Shown: positions 1 to 8,290, counted from the first letter of the stretch. The stretch: 63,609 nt of DNA from Lachnospiraceae bacterium (GCA_030526195.1 JAUNDG010000015.1:1-63609); one strand, 5' to 3'. Made by a program: numbers and translations. Notes: generated from the letters alone by a model not told the origin.

Positions 1-374
1 TTATCAATGTGCTTTTCGTAGTTCCGCAAGCGGCGCTACGAGTTATTATTTTAACCGTTTGTCTTTTGAATGTCAAGAACTTTTTCAGAAAGATTTTTCA
101 TTTCCTTAATTTTCTTTTGACATTCTTTACGAGAAGTTGACCGTTCATCCTCGCTGCTCCCGCAGGATTTTGTTCGGCGCTTTTCAGCGGCGAGGACGAT
201 AGTACCACGTTTCGACACCTTAATGCAAGCATTATTTTACCCATTTCCCATTTCCGTCAAAATGCCCTAAACATCTCCCACCATAGTTCGATATTCGGCA
301 TGTTTTTATTTACGAACCAGATCCTTCTGTCCCTGTCCGATCATGAGTCGTGCCGTGTCCCGCCTTCTTGTTAA
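1..374. other. Non-coding left flank of the IS605 element
   Basis: I find no credible gene here. Two inverted repeats are visible: CGTAG with CTACG near 17-42, and TCCTCGCTGC (148-157) with GCGGCGAGGA (187-196). One copy of the dispersed CATTT-N-AAATG palindrome lies at 249-264. The last roughly 16-20 bases, read on the minus strand from 374 downward, would be the guide portion of the TnpB-associated RNA if the element ends at 375. Confidence 0.5.
249..264. repeat. Dispersed palindrome copy (CATTT-6-AAATG)
   Basis: The sequence is CATTTCCGTCAAAATG, with 5-bp arms CATTT/AAATG around six bases. It belongs to the dispersed family seen at 12444, 17412-17600, 23243 and elsewhere. This copy is intergenic. 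Confidence 0.5.
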
Positions 375-560
375 GTGACATGCTCCCGCCTCTTACCCTT
401 TCAGGCTTGAAGAGGGGGCTTCTTACTCAATGCCTCTTTTGAGGCAAGTATCAATAAGCTATCCCCGCGTGTCCCGCGGTTCTTTTGCCCGGATACGGGC
501 ATTTATTATTCTTGTGGTCCGGATACAGATTTTTTATGCGATGCCGAGGAGACGTTTGCC
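375..560 (-). ncRNA. Putative omega RNA (TnpB guide RNA) at the right end
   Basis: In IS605-type elements the RNA that guides TnpB spans the tnpB 3' end and the right end, and its guide is the adjacent flanking DNA. Here, downstream of tnpB, the minus strand shows several hairpins: CCGTATCCGGGCAAA-type, CCGCGGGACACGCGG, GCCTC-AAAA-GAGGC, and a long stem pairing CCCCCTCTTCAAG with GTAAGAGGCGGG. The element appears to end in GTCAC at 375. The guide would then start TTAACAAGAAGGCGGG (374 downward). The 5' end is not determined. Confidence 0.5.
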
Positions 561-1658
561 TTCCTCCCGGATATTTATGGCCGCATTCAGATCACGATCC
601 ATTCGATTGCCACAACAACAGATATAGGTACGTTCTGATAATGTCAGCTCAGCTTTTATCTTTCCACATCTGCTGCAGGTCTTGCTTGAGGGGTAGAATC
701 TATCGATCTTGATAAAGATTTTTCCTTTTCTCTCAAGCTTATACTCCAGTTTTTCAATAAAGGCGCCGAAACCGTTGTCCATGACACTTTTCCCGAAATG
801 AAGGCCTCCGCTCATCCCTTTCATATTGAGATTTTCGACAACGATCACATCATATTCTTCTGTCAGTCTATGACTCAGTTTATGCTGGAAATCATTGCGC
901 TGATGCCGGATTTTTTCATGAGCCCGGGCCAGTTTCTGTCTCTGTTTTCTATAGTTTTGGCTGCCTTTCTGGCAGTGACTGAGTTTTCTCTGTTCCCGGG
1001 CCAGCTTTTTCTGAGTTGTTCGGTAATACATGGGATAAGCTGCACTTGTGCCATCTGAAAATACTGCTAGTTCTTTCATCGAAAAGTCTATCCCCAATAC
1101 CTTTTTATCCCTTATTTCTGATGTTTGGTTTTCGCATCGCTCACGGGCATAAAGGAGAGCGGCATAATACTTCCCTGATGGTTCTCTGCTGACAGTAACT
1201 GACTTAAGTATCCAATCCGCATCGATACGGCGATGGACCTTCAGTCTTATCTTACCGATCTTCGGAAGGCGCAGGTGACTACCTTCTAATCGAATATTTC
1301 CTTTGATGACGTTCGTGGTATAGGCATCACGTGATCTGTGCTTTGACTTGAACTTCGGAAAGCCGATCCTCGGATCTCTGAAAAAATTACGATAGGCCTG
1401 CTCCAGATGAAGCTGTGCATTTGAGAGCGCAAGCGCATCCACTTCCTTCAGCCAGGGATAGTCTTTCTTATATTTTGCCGGTGTGTTCCGCAGGCTTTTT
1501 CCTGTCTCCTGATAATAGGCGATCTTTTCCGCCAGCATCATGTTATAGACAAACCGCACACAGCCAAAGCACCGGGCGAAATAGTTTCTCTGTTCATTAT
1601 TCGGATAGAGACGATACCGCCTCACAGTATTTTCGATAGCGTTTCTTTTTTCTGCCAT
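534..1658 (-). CDS. tnpB: TnpB, RNA-guided nuclease of IS605 (OrfB family)
   Basis: This 374-residue protein has the TnpB layout: an N-terminal OrfB helix-turn-helix segment (about 1-50), a RuvC-like nuclease split into VLGIDFS (D near 190), VVENLNM (E near 273) and MDRDLNAAINI (D near 355), and a zinc ribbon (CSRCG then CCCG) before the last motif. All three acidic residues are present, so it should be active. TnpB proteins are Cas12 ancestors that cut DNA at a TAM under guidance of the RNA from the right end. The start ATG overlaps the tnpA 3' end by 62 bp, implying coupled expression. Confidence 0.95.
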   Translation of the reverse strand: MAEKRNAIENTVRRYRLYPNNEQRNYFARCFGCVRFVYNMMLAEKIAYYQETGKSLRNTPAKYKKDYPWLKEVDALALSNAQLHLEQAYRNFFRDPRIGFPKFKSKHRSRDAYTTNVIKGNIRLEGSHLRLPKIGKIRLKVHRRIDADWILKSVTVSREPSGKYYAALLYARERCENQTSEIRDKKVLGIDFSMKELAVFSDGTSAAYPMYYRTTQKKLAREQRKLSHCQKGSQNYRKQRQKLARAHEKIRHQRNDFQHKLSHRLTEEYDVIVVENLNMKGMSGGLHFGKSVMDNGFGAFIEKLEYKLERKGKIFIKIDRFYPSSKTCSRCGKIKAELTLSERTYICCCGNRMDRDLNAAINIREEGKRLLGIA

Positions 1659-2058
1659 CTTCTTCCCCCTGAGTCTCTATGTACTGCCGAATCACATCGA
1701 TCGTTGCACCTCCTGTTGTCAGAAGACAGTAACTCTGACTCCAGAAGGCTTCGTTCCATAGTTTTTCTTTTATCTCAGGGTATTCTTTTTTTATCAGACG
1801 ACTGCTGGCGCTTTTATACGCATTGATAAACTTTGAGATCTCAGTCTGGGACTTTGCCCGAAACATCACGTGAACATGATCGATATCGTGATTCCATTCT
1901 TCAAGAACGACACCAAAGGGTTCTCCTATCTTGATGAATAATGATCGTGCTCTTTCTGAGATAGCCTCATCGATAACCTTCCGACGATACTTCACAACCA
2001 TGATAAGATGGTAGTACAAAAGATATACCGAATGTTGATTTCTGTCCAGTTTATCCAT
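1597..2058 (-). CDS. tnpA: TnpA, Y1 HUH transposase of IS200/IS605
   Basis: The 153-residue protein is a single-strand DNA transposase. The HUH metal motif is visible as HVHVMF (near residue 60), preceded by HDID, and the catalytic tyrosine lies in VIRQYIETQ (near residue 127). The length is normal for the family. It sits behind a strong AGGAGG site and a TATAAT promoter inside the left end. It moves the element as single-stranded circles at replication forks. Confidence 0.95.
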   Translation of the reverse strand: MDKLDRNQHSVYLLYYHLIMVVKYRRKVIDEAISERARSLFIKIGEPFGVVLEEWNHDIDHVHVMFRAKSQTEISKFINAYKSASSRLIKKEYPEIKEKLWNEAFWSQSYCLLTTGGATIDVIRQYIETQGEEDGRKKKRYRKYCEAVSSLSE

Positions 2059-2091
2059 ATAATCAGCCTCCTATAACTATCGACTGATTAT

Positions 2092-2120
2092 ATTATAGCA
2101 CCCGCGCACCAATCGAACAA
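2092..2120 (-). promoter_or_regulatory. Promoter of tnpA-tnpB
   Basis: On the minus strand TTGTTC (2120-2115) and TATAAT (2097-2092) are separated by 17 bp. An AGGAGG ribosome site follows just upstream of the tnpA ATG. Confidence 0.6.
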
Positions 2121-2138
2121 GTGTTCTTTTTGCTTTTG

Positions 2139-2220
2139 CAATTCATCCCCCACTTACTCATTTTTTCTCATCCACTAGTTTGTGTAAACCTGTCAGTCAT
2201 TCCTTGAAGTGGGGGAATTC
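2139..2220 (-). repeat. Left-end hairpin of the IS605 element
   Basis: CCCCCACTT (2147-2155) pairs with AAGTGGGGG (2207-2215), and the flanking ATTC/GAATT bases extend the stem. Its minus-strand reading (CCCCCACTTCAAGG) resembles the right-end motif of the same element. It may alternatively be the right end of a nested, older copy. Confidence 0.55.
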
Positions 2221-2293
2221 TTGCTATATATGTTAAAGAAGGTTCTACGAGAGCCATTTTTTCAGGTAAGATTTCATCTGATCTGTTCAGTTA

Positions 2294-2326
2294 CAAAAAA
2301 AAGACTGCCGCAACGCGACAGCCTTT
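2294..2326 (-). terminator. Terminator after the alsE-like gene
   Basis: Minus strand: AGGCTGTCGC, loop GTT, GCGGCAGTCT, then a run of eight T residues. It closes the carbohydrate locus. Confidence 0.8.
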
Positions 2327-2389
2327 TCCATAGACAGAGTTTCAGATATATCAGATAAAACCGTTATCTCATACGAGATAATTCATGCA

Positions 2390-3097
2390 TTAGCCGTTCA
2401 CTTCTTTATCGAAGGTATCAGCCATGATATCCCAGGCCTTCACAAGGTCCGGATCGTTATTGAAGAGACCTGAGGAACCAACGATGAAGGATTCAACACC
2501 GGCTTCAGCCAGGATTTTGAATGTCTTCTTATTGCAGGAGCCGTCGATCTCAATGATGTAGTGATATTTGTCCGGGTTGGCTTCACGCAGGGCTTTAGCT
2601 TCTGCAATCTTATCCAGCATTTCCGGAATAAAGGGCTGACCGGCAAAACCCGGGTCAACACTGAGGATTGTGATCTTATCTACCTTCTGCAGATAAGATT
2701 CCACCATGCAAAGCGGTGTTTCCGGATTCAGAACAACACCGGTCTTGAAGCCGGCAGCGTGAATCTGATCCATGATACGGAAAGCCTTGCCGCTGATGAC
2801 TTCAGCGTGGGGGCAGAAGTAGCTGACAATACCCTTGTCTGTCATCGGCTTAACGGCGGCAGCGCAGGCATCGATGAACTGAGCCGGTTCTTCTACCATA
2901 AGGTGGAAGTCCATCGGGATTTCGCAATACGGAGCCATAGCCTTGGCCATATCCGGTGACAGTGTGATGTTCGGAACAAAATGACCATCCATAATATCAA
3001 AATGATACATGTCGGCACGCTTGTTTAAGATATCCAGCTGGTTCTTCATATCCATGAAGTCCATGCACATAAGGGACGGATTCCAAATCGGTTTCAT
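2390..3097 (-). CDS. alsE: D-allulose-6-phosphate 3-epimerase (AlsE type)
   Basis: This 235-residue TIM-barrel protein of the ribulose-phosphate 3-epimerase family is closest to AlsE rather than Rpe: it carries NPSLMCMDFMDMKNQ at the start, the metal/catalytic FDIMDGHFVPN, FHLMV, SVDPGFAGQPFIPEMLDK, IEIDGSCN and VGSSGLFN. AlsE interconverts D-allulose 6-phosphate and D-fructose 6-phosphate. It is the last gene of the minus-strand locus, separated from the aldolase by a hairpin. A close paralogue of the same length lies at 32571-33278 in the second locus, so substrate ranges may differ. The exact epimeric substrate here is inferred. Confidence 0.85.
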   Translation of the reverse strand: MKPIWNPSLMCMDFMDMKNQLDILNKRADMYHFDIMDGHFVPNITLSPDMAKAMAPYCEIPMDFHLMVEEPAQFIDACAAAVKPMTDKGIVSYFCPHAEVISGKAFRIMDQIHAAGFKTGVVLNPETPLCMVESYLQKVDKITILSVDPGFAGQPFIPEMLDKIAEAKALREANPDKYHYIIEIDGSCNKKTFKILAEAGVESFIVGSSGLFNNDPDLVKAWDIMADTFDKEVNG

Positions 3098-3177
3098 AAT
3101 AACTCTCCTGAATACTATTCATGCTTTCACCTTACCCTGACAGATAAGGCATCGTTTGTTACATTTTTAAATACAAG

Positions 3178-3214
3178 CCCCTGCCTCGTCTCCGCGACTG
3201 ACAGACGGGGGCTG
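3178..3214 (-). terminator. Intercistronic hairpin between aldolase and epimerase genes
   Basis: AGCCCCTGCC and the later GGGGGCT-type arm can pair across about 20 bases; the minus-strand reading continues into TTGTATTTAAAAA. It may partly terminate or stabilise the upstream message. Confidence 0.45.
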
Positions 3215-3240
3215 AGATATATCATTAATTCAGCGGCAGA

Positions 3241-3891
3241 TTACTTGCCCTGGCCGTAATGATTCTTAACGAAATCCTGCATGATGGCGCAGTCTTCAGC
3301 CGGGATACCTGACGGTGTGCCGTTGCAGGCCTTCATCATGTAGTAGATCTGAGCTGTCATTTCCAGAACTGTGCAGGATGTGAAAGCGCCATCGATGTCA
3401 CCACCAACGCAAACAGCGCCGTGTGAGTTAATGAGGCAAGCCATAGCCTTGTCGCCAAGAGCCTTAACAGTAGCATCAGCCAGTTCCTGTGAACCCGGGA
3501 TATCATGCTTCGGTGTGCTCTTAACAGTGTCAACCAGCAGCTGAGCAGCTTCGTCGATGATAAGCGGGATATCTTCAGCCATTGTGGCAAACAGTGTGGA
3601 ATACAGCGCATGTGTGTGGATAACAGCGTTGACATCCGGTCTGGCCTTCATGATAGCCAGGTGCATCGTTGTTTCGATTGTCGGTTTTCTATGGCCATCT
3701 ACTACGTTGCCGTCAAGATCACAGACAACAATGTCATCTTCTGTGATGATGTTGTAGTTCATACCGCTCGGTGTCAGGTAAACAAGGCCTGTCTCCGGAT
3801 CACGGATGCTGATGTTGCCATATGTAGCAACAGTAAGACCTGAAGATGCCATTCTGACGCCGCTGTCGACGACAAGTTTTTTGTAGTTCAT
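3241..3891 (-). CDS. Class II aldolase / FucA-AraD family protein
   Basis: The protein is 216 residues from the second ATG, chosen because AAGGAG lies 7 bases upstream of it and only 1 base upstream of the earlier ATG. The zinc site is intact: VIHTHALYS supplies two histidines, NSHGAVCVG the third, and ETTMHLA the catalytic glutamate. GNIS and TPSGM are the phosphate-binding loop signatures. Family members cleave fuculose- or rhamnulose-1-phosphate to DHAP and lactaldehyde, or epimerise ribulose-5-phosphate. With an FGGY kinase and an epimerase in the same locus, a ketose-phosphate aldolase role is likely; the substrate is unknown. Confidence 0.85.
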   Translation of the reverse strand: MNYKKLVVDSGVRMASSGLTVATYGNISIRDPETGLVYLTPSGMNYNIITEDDIVVCDLDGNVVDGHRKPTIETTMHLAIMKARPDVNAVIHTHALYSTLFATMAEDIPLIIDEAAQLLVDTVKSTPKHDIPGSQELADATVKALGDKAMACLINSHGAVCVGGDIDGAFTSCTVLEMTAQIYYMMKACNGTPSGIPAEDCAIMQDFVKNHYGQGK

Positions 3892-3947
3892 AATCATTCT
3901 CCTTCTTTTAATCAGCTTTTTGCCGATAATACACGTATTTAAAGTCT

Positions 3948-4328
3948 CTACTTATCCCCGTTTTTCTTCATAGTCATTTTCCAGACACGGATCATACCAA
4001 GAATCACAAGGACAATACCGATCACCCCGATAATCCCGGTGATGATCACATGAATGGACTGCGCTTCTGCGCCGCCTCTGACAAGAGGCAACACGCAGCC
4101 CGACAGACCGGTGGCCGCCAGATAAATACCGCCAATAATGATGAGCCAGCCAAACCAGAGCTTCATTTTCTCAAGCTCAAGTGCCCTCTCCTCAGGGTCC
4201 GGTTCCGGATTCTCGGGGATATGCCGGAAAGACGACTGGGCCTCCGATGCCTCATTTTCTGAAATGTCGACCGGTGCGGTTTCCTCCGGTACCTTCTGTT
4301 CTGTCAGCTTTTCTTCATTCATAGCCAT
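3948..4328 (-). CDS. Small two-helix membrane protein, unknown function
   Basis: The 126-residue protein has an acidic, proline-rich cytosolic-looking N-terminus (about 1-55) followed by two hydrophobic helices (WFGWLIIIGGIYLAATGL and HVIITGIIGVIGIVLVILG) and a basic tail (MTMKKNGDK). It overlaps the AroE-like stop by one base, so it is probably translationally coupled. I do not recognise a family. Its N-terminal region contains the peptide ISENE, encoded by a copy of the dispersed palindrome (4253-4266). It could be a small accessory to the transporter. Confidence 0.7.
   Translation of the reverse strand: MAMNEEKLTEQKVPEETAPVDISENEASEAQSSFRHIPENPEPDPEERALELEKMKLWFGWLIIIGGIYLAATGLSGCVLPLVRGGAEAQSIHVIITGIIGVIGIVLVILGMIRVWKMTMKKNGDK
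4253..4266. repeat. In-gene palindrome copy (CATTTTCTGAAATG)
   Basis: Arms are CATTT and AAATG. It is in frame inside the small membrane protein gene and encodes ISENE, as do the two copies in the MATE gene at 23243-23310. Confidence 0.6.
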
Positions 4329-5194
4329 TAATAATGCACGCTGATGCCGTATTCGGCAGCCAGGGCTTCTTTCATAACTTCTGCTTCCGGCACCTTGCCT
4401 GTCCAGTCATAGATACTTTCTACAGCCTGGTTAATCAGCATACCCAAACCGTCGATGGTCTTGGCACCGCGTTTTTCGGCTTCCTTAAGCAGCTGTGTGT
4501 GCGGGTGATTCGGGATGACGTCACACACCACCATCTTATCATGAATCGTATCAAAATCAATATCAGGCTTCTCGTCAACGTTCGGGAAGAGACCGATGCT
4601 GGTGGTGTTGACCAGGATGTCGGCATCCGCATCGATGGGCATGGTCTTATCCCACAGACGCAGAGAAACCTTCACGTCAAAGTTTTCGGAAATAGTTTTC
4701 ACGAGGCCCTGACCTCTTTCTTCTGATCGGTTGATGATGACCAGCTCGCCAATACCGGCGCGGCACAGCTCAACAGCAATGGCACGGGCAGCACCGCCGG
4801 CGCCCAACATGACAATCTTCATACCGGAGACATCGTAACCGGCATTGGCCACAGACTTCATGAAGCCCTTGCCGTCAGTATTTTCACCCCGCAGCTTACC
4901 ATCCTGATTGACAATGGTGTTAACGGCGCCCATGATGGCAGCTTCTTCTGAAATGCTGTCCAGATACGGAAGCGCTGCCACTTTATGGGGAATGGTCAGA
5001 TGGATACCCTTGAAGTTCATGGCCTTAAGACCCTGAAGGGCGTCCTTGAGATCCTCGGATTTGACATTGATGGTGACGTAGCGATAGGGGATACCCAGCT
5101 GTTCAAAGGCCTTGGAAGCGACCACAACGGTGGGATTTTCATCGATCGGATCGCCAAATACGCCGACCAGTTCTTCTCTGTAGGATTTTGCCAT
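4328..5194 (-). CDS. Shikimate/quinate dehydrogenase-like oxidoreductase (AroE fold)
   Basis: The 288-residue protein has the AroE fold: IHLTIPHK (catalytic Lys), GAVNTI (Asn), NTDGKG (catalytic Asp), a Rossmann loop MLGAGGAARAIA, NRSEER (NADP-type phosphate pocket), and a C-terminal GLGMLINQAVESIYDW. The N-terminal substrate motif Ser-x-Ser, normally in GDPIxHSxSPxxHN, is replaced by GDPIDENPTVVVAS. Because that motif binds the shikimate carboxylate, the substrate is probably not shikimate. The gene is in a sugar operon, not an aro cluster. It could act on a polyol, cyclitol or sugar acid. Its stop overlaps the next gene. Confidence 0.8.
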   Translation of the reverse strand: MAKSYREELVGVFGDPIDENPTVVVASKAFEQLGIPYRYVTINVKSEDLKDALQGLKAMNFKGIHLTIPHKVAALPYLDSISEEAAIMGAVNTIVNQDGKLRGENTDGKGFMKSVANAGYDVSGMKIVMLGAGGAARAIAVELCRAGIGELVIINRSEERGQGLVKTISENFDVKVSLRLWDKTMPIDADADILVNTTSIGLFPNVDEKPDIDFDTIHDKMVVCDVIPNHPHTQLLKEAEKRGAKTIDGLGMLINQAVESIYDWTGKVPEAEVMKEALAAEYGISVHY

Positions 5195-5197
5195 GAT

Positions 5198-5695
5198 TTA
5201 CTCCTCTCTCACTCTTTCGATATCAGTGATACCCAGATACTTGGCGATGCCGTCAACAGCTGTCTGATGATCAGAGGTATGAACCAGACCGGACACATTG
5301 AGGACACCGATGCAGCCCACATTTTTCACGAAAATGGGGAAACCGCCACCCATGTTGGAATACTCATTCGGATCCAGATGGGCATCGGTGTAAAGGTCAT
5401 CTTCACCGACCGCCGGCTGGTAATGAGTCCGCAGGGTGCTGCGATGGAACATATTGACTGTGTTGGTCTTGCGGCCAAGCCACAGGTCATTGTAGTTGTT
5501 GGTGCCGTTGAAGCCGTAGCGGAATACCATATAGCCGTTGATCCAGATCTCAACAGCGATGGCCAGTCCCTTTTCACGGGCATCATTCACCATCTGAGAG
5601 CCCAGCTTCCAGGCATCATCATTGTCAAAATGATCAAAAACAAGACGTTCTTCCTGACGCTTGCAGATCGCGTAATTATCAGCAGCCAGAGACAT
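5198..5695 (-). CDS. UPF0303 / GlcG-HbpS-like protein
   Basis: This 165-residue protein matches the UPF0303 group of the HbpS/GlcG (DUF336-like) fold. Recognisable features are EERLVFDHFDNDDAWKLG at the start, GLAIAVEI, the central RKTNTVNMFHRST, and the C-terminal GGGFPIFVKNVGCIGV followed by VSGL. Relatives bind heme or small molecules and are often found in glycolate or polyol operons without a defined reaction. Three bases separate it from the M24-like gene and from the AroE-like gene, so all three are one transcript. Confidence 0.8.
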   Translation of the reverse strand: MSLAADNYAICKRQEERLVFDHFDNDDAWKLGSQMVNDAREKGLAIAVEIWINGYMVFRYGFNGTNNYNDLWLGRKTNTVNMFHRSTLRTHYQPAVGEDDLYTDAHLDPNEYSNMGGGFPIFVKNVGCIGVLNVSGLVHTSDHQTAVDGIAKYLGITDIERVREE

Positions 5696-5697
5696 AA

Positions 5698-6795
5698 TTA
5701 TACCTCCTTGATCAGGATGTCGGGACGTTTGATGGTCTTGCCGTCGATGGTCACATCACGGTAAACCCAGGTGCCTGTGTAGGACACGATATCCTGTGTG
5801 TCAGCCTTGATCACATAGGTATCTTCCAGCTTGACGCCGGCAATGGTCGGGTTCCAGGAGAAGCCCTGATGTTCCATCACAACATCCGTATGACGCGGTG
5901 TGGTGCAGTAATCGCGGCAGAAGTAACCCAGCGCACCACCCTGATGATGCAGATGATAATCCGCTTCATAACCGGCAGCATCGTAAGCGGCATAGCCTTT
6001 AGCCAGAACCTCGCGGGCTTCCACACCCGGCAGTGTGTTCAGGATGTAAGTGCTGTCGATCTTCAGCAGTGCTTCATATTTAGCCTTGATCTCATCGGAC
6101 AGCGGACCGAAGCTGACAATACGGCTGATGGAAATGGTGAGGCCGTATTTCTGAGCGCAGATGGCGATCATAGCGCATTTTTCGATTTTTTTATCGGTGG
6201 GCAACGGATGACGGTATTTCAGAAGACGTTCATCGGAAGCCACCAGCATAACCGGTACAGCAAAGCCGGCTGCCACCAGACGACCGGCACAACGACCGGC
6301 AGCCTGCATTTCTGTTTCACCCGGCATGATGTCGCGGACTGAATCCTCCAGGATCTGAGCCGCCACCGGACCGATCTCAGCCATGCGAGCCTCTTCTGCC
6401 GGTGTTAAGACATAGCGCAGCGGGTTGATCAGAGCTTCGATATTGCGTGTGCCGTAGCACCCCTGATCAGAGCCGACACGGGAAAGATCCACATACTGTT
6501 TCACAACTTCAGCCTCATCTTCATGCCATTTGAATCCGATGAGTTCGAATGTACCGTCTGTGAGTTCCTCATCAAACACACGATACATTTCACTGGAATT
6601 GCAGATGGCATAAGCCTTATCCTTTGTGATCATGATCTTGGCAGCGGCATCACCTGTGGAACGGTCGACCATGTCGCCCTTACCGCCTGTGATCCAGTAG
6701 AAGTTATGCACACGGCCAAGGATCACAGCATCCAGATCCTCTTTAGCCATTAAATCTCTTACGCGTCCGAATTTTACTTTTAATTCTTCCGTCAT
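5698..6795 (-). CDS. M24 (pita-bread) family protein, probably non-metallo
   Basis: The protein has 365 residues: an N-terminal creatinase/prolidase-like domain (about 1-130) and a C-terminal pita-bread domain. The usual first two metal ligands (GxxxxGYxSDxTR context) are not evident: the segment reads AICAQKYGLTISISRIVSFG, with no Asp. The His of HHQGGALGY and an acidic residue in GVKLEDTYVI remain. Loss of metal ligands with retention of the His is reminiscent of creatinase, which cleaves C-N bonds without metal. It starts 4 bases inside the kinase stop (ATGA-type coupling). The substrate is unknown; peptide hydrolysis is unlikely. Confidence 0.75.
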   Translation of the reverse strand: MTEELKVKFGRVRDLMAKEDLDAVILGRVHNFYWITGGKGDMVDRSTGDAAAKIMITKDKAYAICNSSEMYRVFDEELTDGTFELIGFKWHEDEAEVVKQYVDLSRVGSDQGCYGTRNIEALINPLRYVLTPAEEARMAEIGPVAAQILEDSVRDIMPGETEMQAAGRCAGRLVAAGFAVPVMLVASDERLLKYRHPLPTDKKIEKCAMIAICAQKYGLTISISRIVSFGPLSDEIKAKYEALLKIDSTYILNTLPGVEAREVLAKGYAAYDAAGYEADYHLHHQGGALGYFCRDYCTTPRHTDVVMEHQGFSWNPTIAGVKLEDTYVIKADTQDIVSYTGTWVYRDVTIDGKTIKRPDILIKEV

Positions 6796-8279
6796 GTCAG
6801 TGAACCCTCCTTAACAAGCTTGCAAAACTGTTTATAGACGTCATCCCACAGCGCCTTGTCCTTCGGTTCGAAGTGCTTAATGTCGAATGACTCTGCAATG
6901 ATCCGGCGGCCTTCCTTAAGGTCGGCAATCTCACCGGCAGTGCGCATCTGAAGGACGATGTTGCCCACCAGGGCAGCTTCTGAAGGGCCGGCATGAACCG
7001 GGATCCCGCAGGCATCGGCCGTCAGCTGATCGAGAAGCAGGTTCTGACCGCCGCCGCCCACGATATAGATATCGGTCAGCTTATAGCCCACTGTTTCTTC
7101 GATCTGTTCATAGGTGTAACGATATTTCATGGCGAGGCTTTCCAGCACGCCGCGAATGATCTCGCCGAAAGTCTCCGGCACATACTGACCGGTACGGCGA
7201 CAATAGTCCTGAATCTTCCGAATCATATCACCCGGCATATAGAAGACATTGTCATCCGGGTCGATCATGAACTGATGACCCTTGGCCTCAGCTGACATCT
7301 GATTCATTTCATCAAAGCTCAAAGCCTTGTTGTACTTCACCTGATAATCCGCCAGACATTCCTGGATGATCCACAGGCCCATGACATTTTTAATCATGCG
7401 GTAGCGATGATCCACGCCACCTTCATAGGCAATATTCTTTTCAAAGGTATCATGAGTGATAATAGGCTCCGGCACCTCTGTGCCCACGATAGACCAGGTC
7501 CCGCTGCTGATAAAGCCCACATGTTCTTTTTCGGTGGGGATGGCCACAACAGCGGCAGCGGAATCATGTTCCGTGACAGCCACCACCTTGATCTTCCCCT
7601 CCGGATCCCGGCTCACAATGCCGGGCTTCAGATTGCCGATCACGGTACCAGTGGGAACCACGTCCGGGAAAATGTTTTCCGGGATTTCGAGACGTCTTAA
7701 GATATCGTAGGCCCATTCCTGCTTTTTGTAATCATAAAGCTGTGAAACGGAAGCCATGGTGTATTCCGTCACCATTTTCCCTGTCAGGAAATAAGCCAGT
7801 GTATCCGGCAGCATCATAGCTGCCTTGGCATGGTCCAACAGGAATTTATCCCCTTCGAAGGCCATGGACGCCATTTCCATGGATGTGTTGAAAAGTGCGG
7901 TCTGAGCGCAGGTTGTGCTGTAAAGCTCCTCGGCTGAGACACGACTGTAAATCTCGTCGGCATGGCGAGCTGTCCGCTCATCGCGATAGCAGCGCACCTG
8001 ATTTAAAAGACGGCCGTCCGGACCGATCAGCCCAAAATCGTTGCAGTAGGCGTCCATCCCGATGCTGGCCAGCTCGTCAGAGCTGTCCTTCAAGGATTCC
8101 TCAATGCCTGTGAGCAGGTTTCGATAAATGCTGATAATGTCCCAGTACAGGCCGCCACAAATGTCAATCTGTCTGTTGAGGAAGCGATGAACAACTTTTG
8201 TTTTCAGGATGCCGTTTTCCAGCTTGCCTTCCATCATTTTGCCGCTGCTGGCACCCAGGTCAAAACCAAGATATTTCAT
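6792..8279 (-). CDS. Rhamnulokinase-like FGGY-family carbohydrate kinase
   Basis: The 495-residue protein has both ASKHA halves. The start FDLGASSGKMMEG resembles RhaB, and GMDAYCNDFGL, DERTARHADEIY, TEHDSAAAVVAIP, SSGTWSIVGTE and the C-terminal VGGGGQNLLLDQLTAD are the ATP- and sugar-binding signatures. It would phosphorylate a keto sugar imported by the upstream transporter, feeding the aldolase and epimerase encoded downstream. The L-rhamnulose assignment is by similarity only; rhamnose isomerase is absent from the window. Confidence 0.85.
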   Translation of the reverse strand: MKYLGFDLGASSGKMMEGKLENGILKTKVVHRFLNRQIDICGGLYWDIISIYRNLLTGIEESLKDSSDELASIGMDAYCNDFGLIGPDGRLLNQVRCYRDERTARHADEIYSRVSAEELYSTTCAQTALFNTSMEMASMAFEGDKFLLDHAKAAMMLPDTLAYFLTGKMVTEYTMASVSQLYDYKKQEWAYDILRRLEIPENIFPDVVPTGTVIGNLKPGIVSRDPEGKIKVVAVTEHDSAAAVVAIPTEKEHVGFISSGTWSIVGTEVPEPIITHDTFEKNIAYEGGVDHRYRMIKNVMGLWIIQECLADYQVKYNKALSFDEMNQMSAEAKGHQFMIDPDDNVFYMPGDMIRKIQDYCRRTGQYVPETFGEIIRGVLESLAMKYRYTYEQIEETVGYKLTDIYIVGGGGQNLLLDQLTADACGIPVHAGPSEAALVGNIVLQMRTAGEIADLKEGRRIIAESFDIKHFEPKDKALWDDVYKQFCKLVKEGSLT

Positions 8280-8290
8280 AAGTCAATTCT

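Larger units (their letters stand above)
375..2236 (-). mobile_element. IS200/IS605-family insertion sequence
   Basis: On the minus strand the order is left-end hairpin (2139-2220), Y1 transposase tnpA, overlapping tnpB, then a structured right end whose last bases read GCATGTCAC at about 383-375. The CCCCCTCTTCAAGC and GGCGGGAGCATGTCAC segments of the right end resemble right ends of clostridial IS605 elements. No target duplication is expected for this family, so the outer boundaries are inferred: the right edge is fairly firm, while the left edge near 2236 (TTTAAC on the minus strand) is a guess. Both genes are intact. Confidence 0.75.

Noticed and set aside
1-374. rRNA or tRNA fragment in the left flank
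   Set aside because: The hairpins do not match tRNA or rRNA features I can recognise.
4985-5764. Plus-strand open frame opposite the AroE-like and UPF0303 genes
   Set aside because: It crosses two minus-strand genes and shows no motif.
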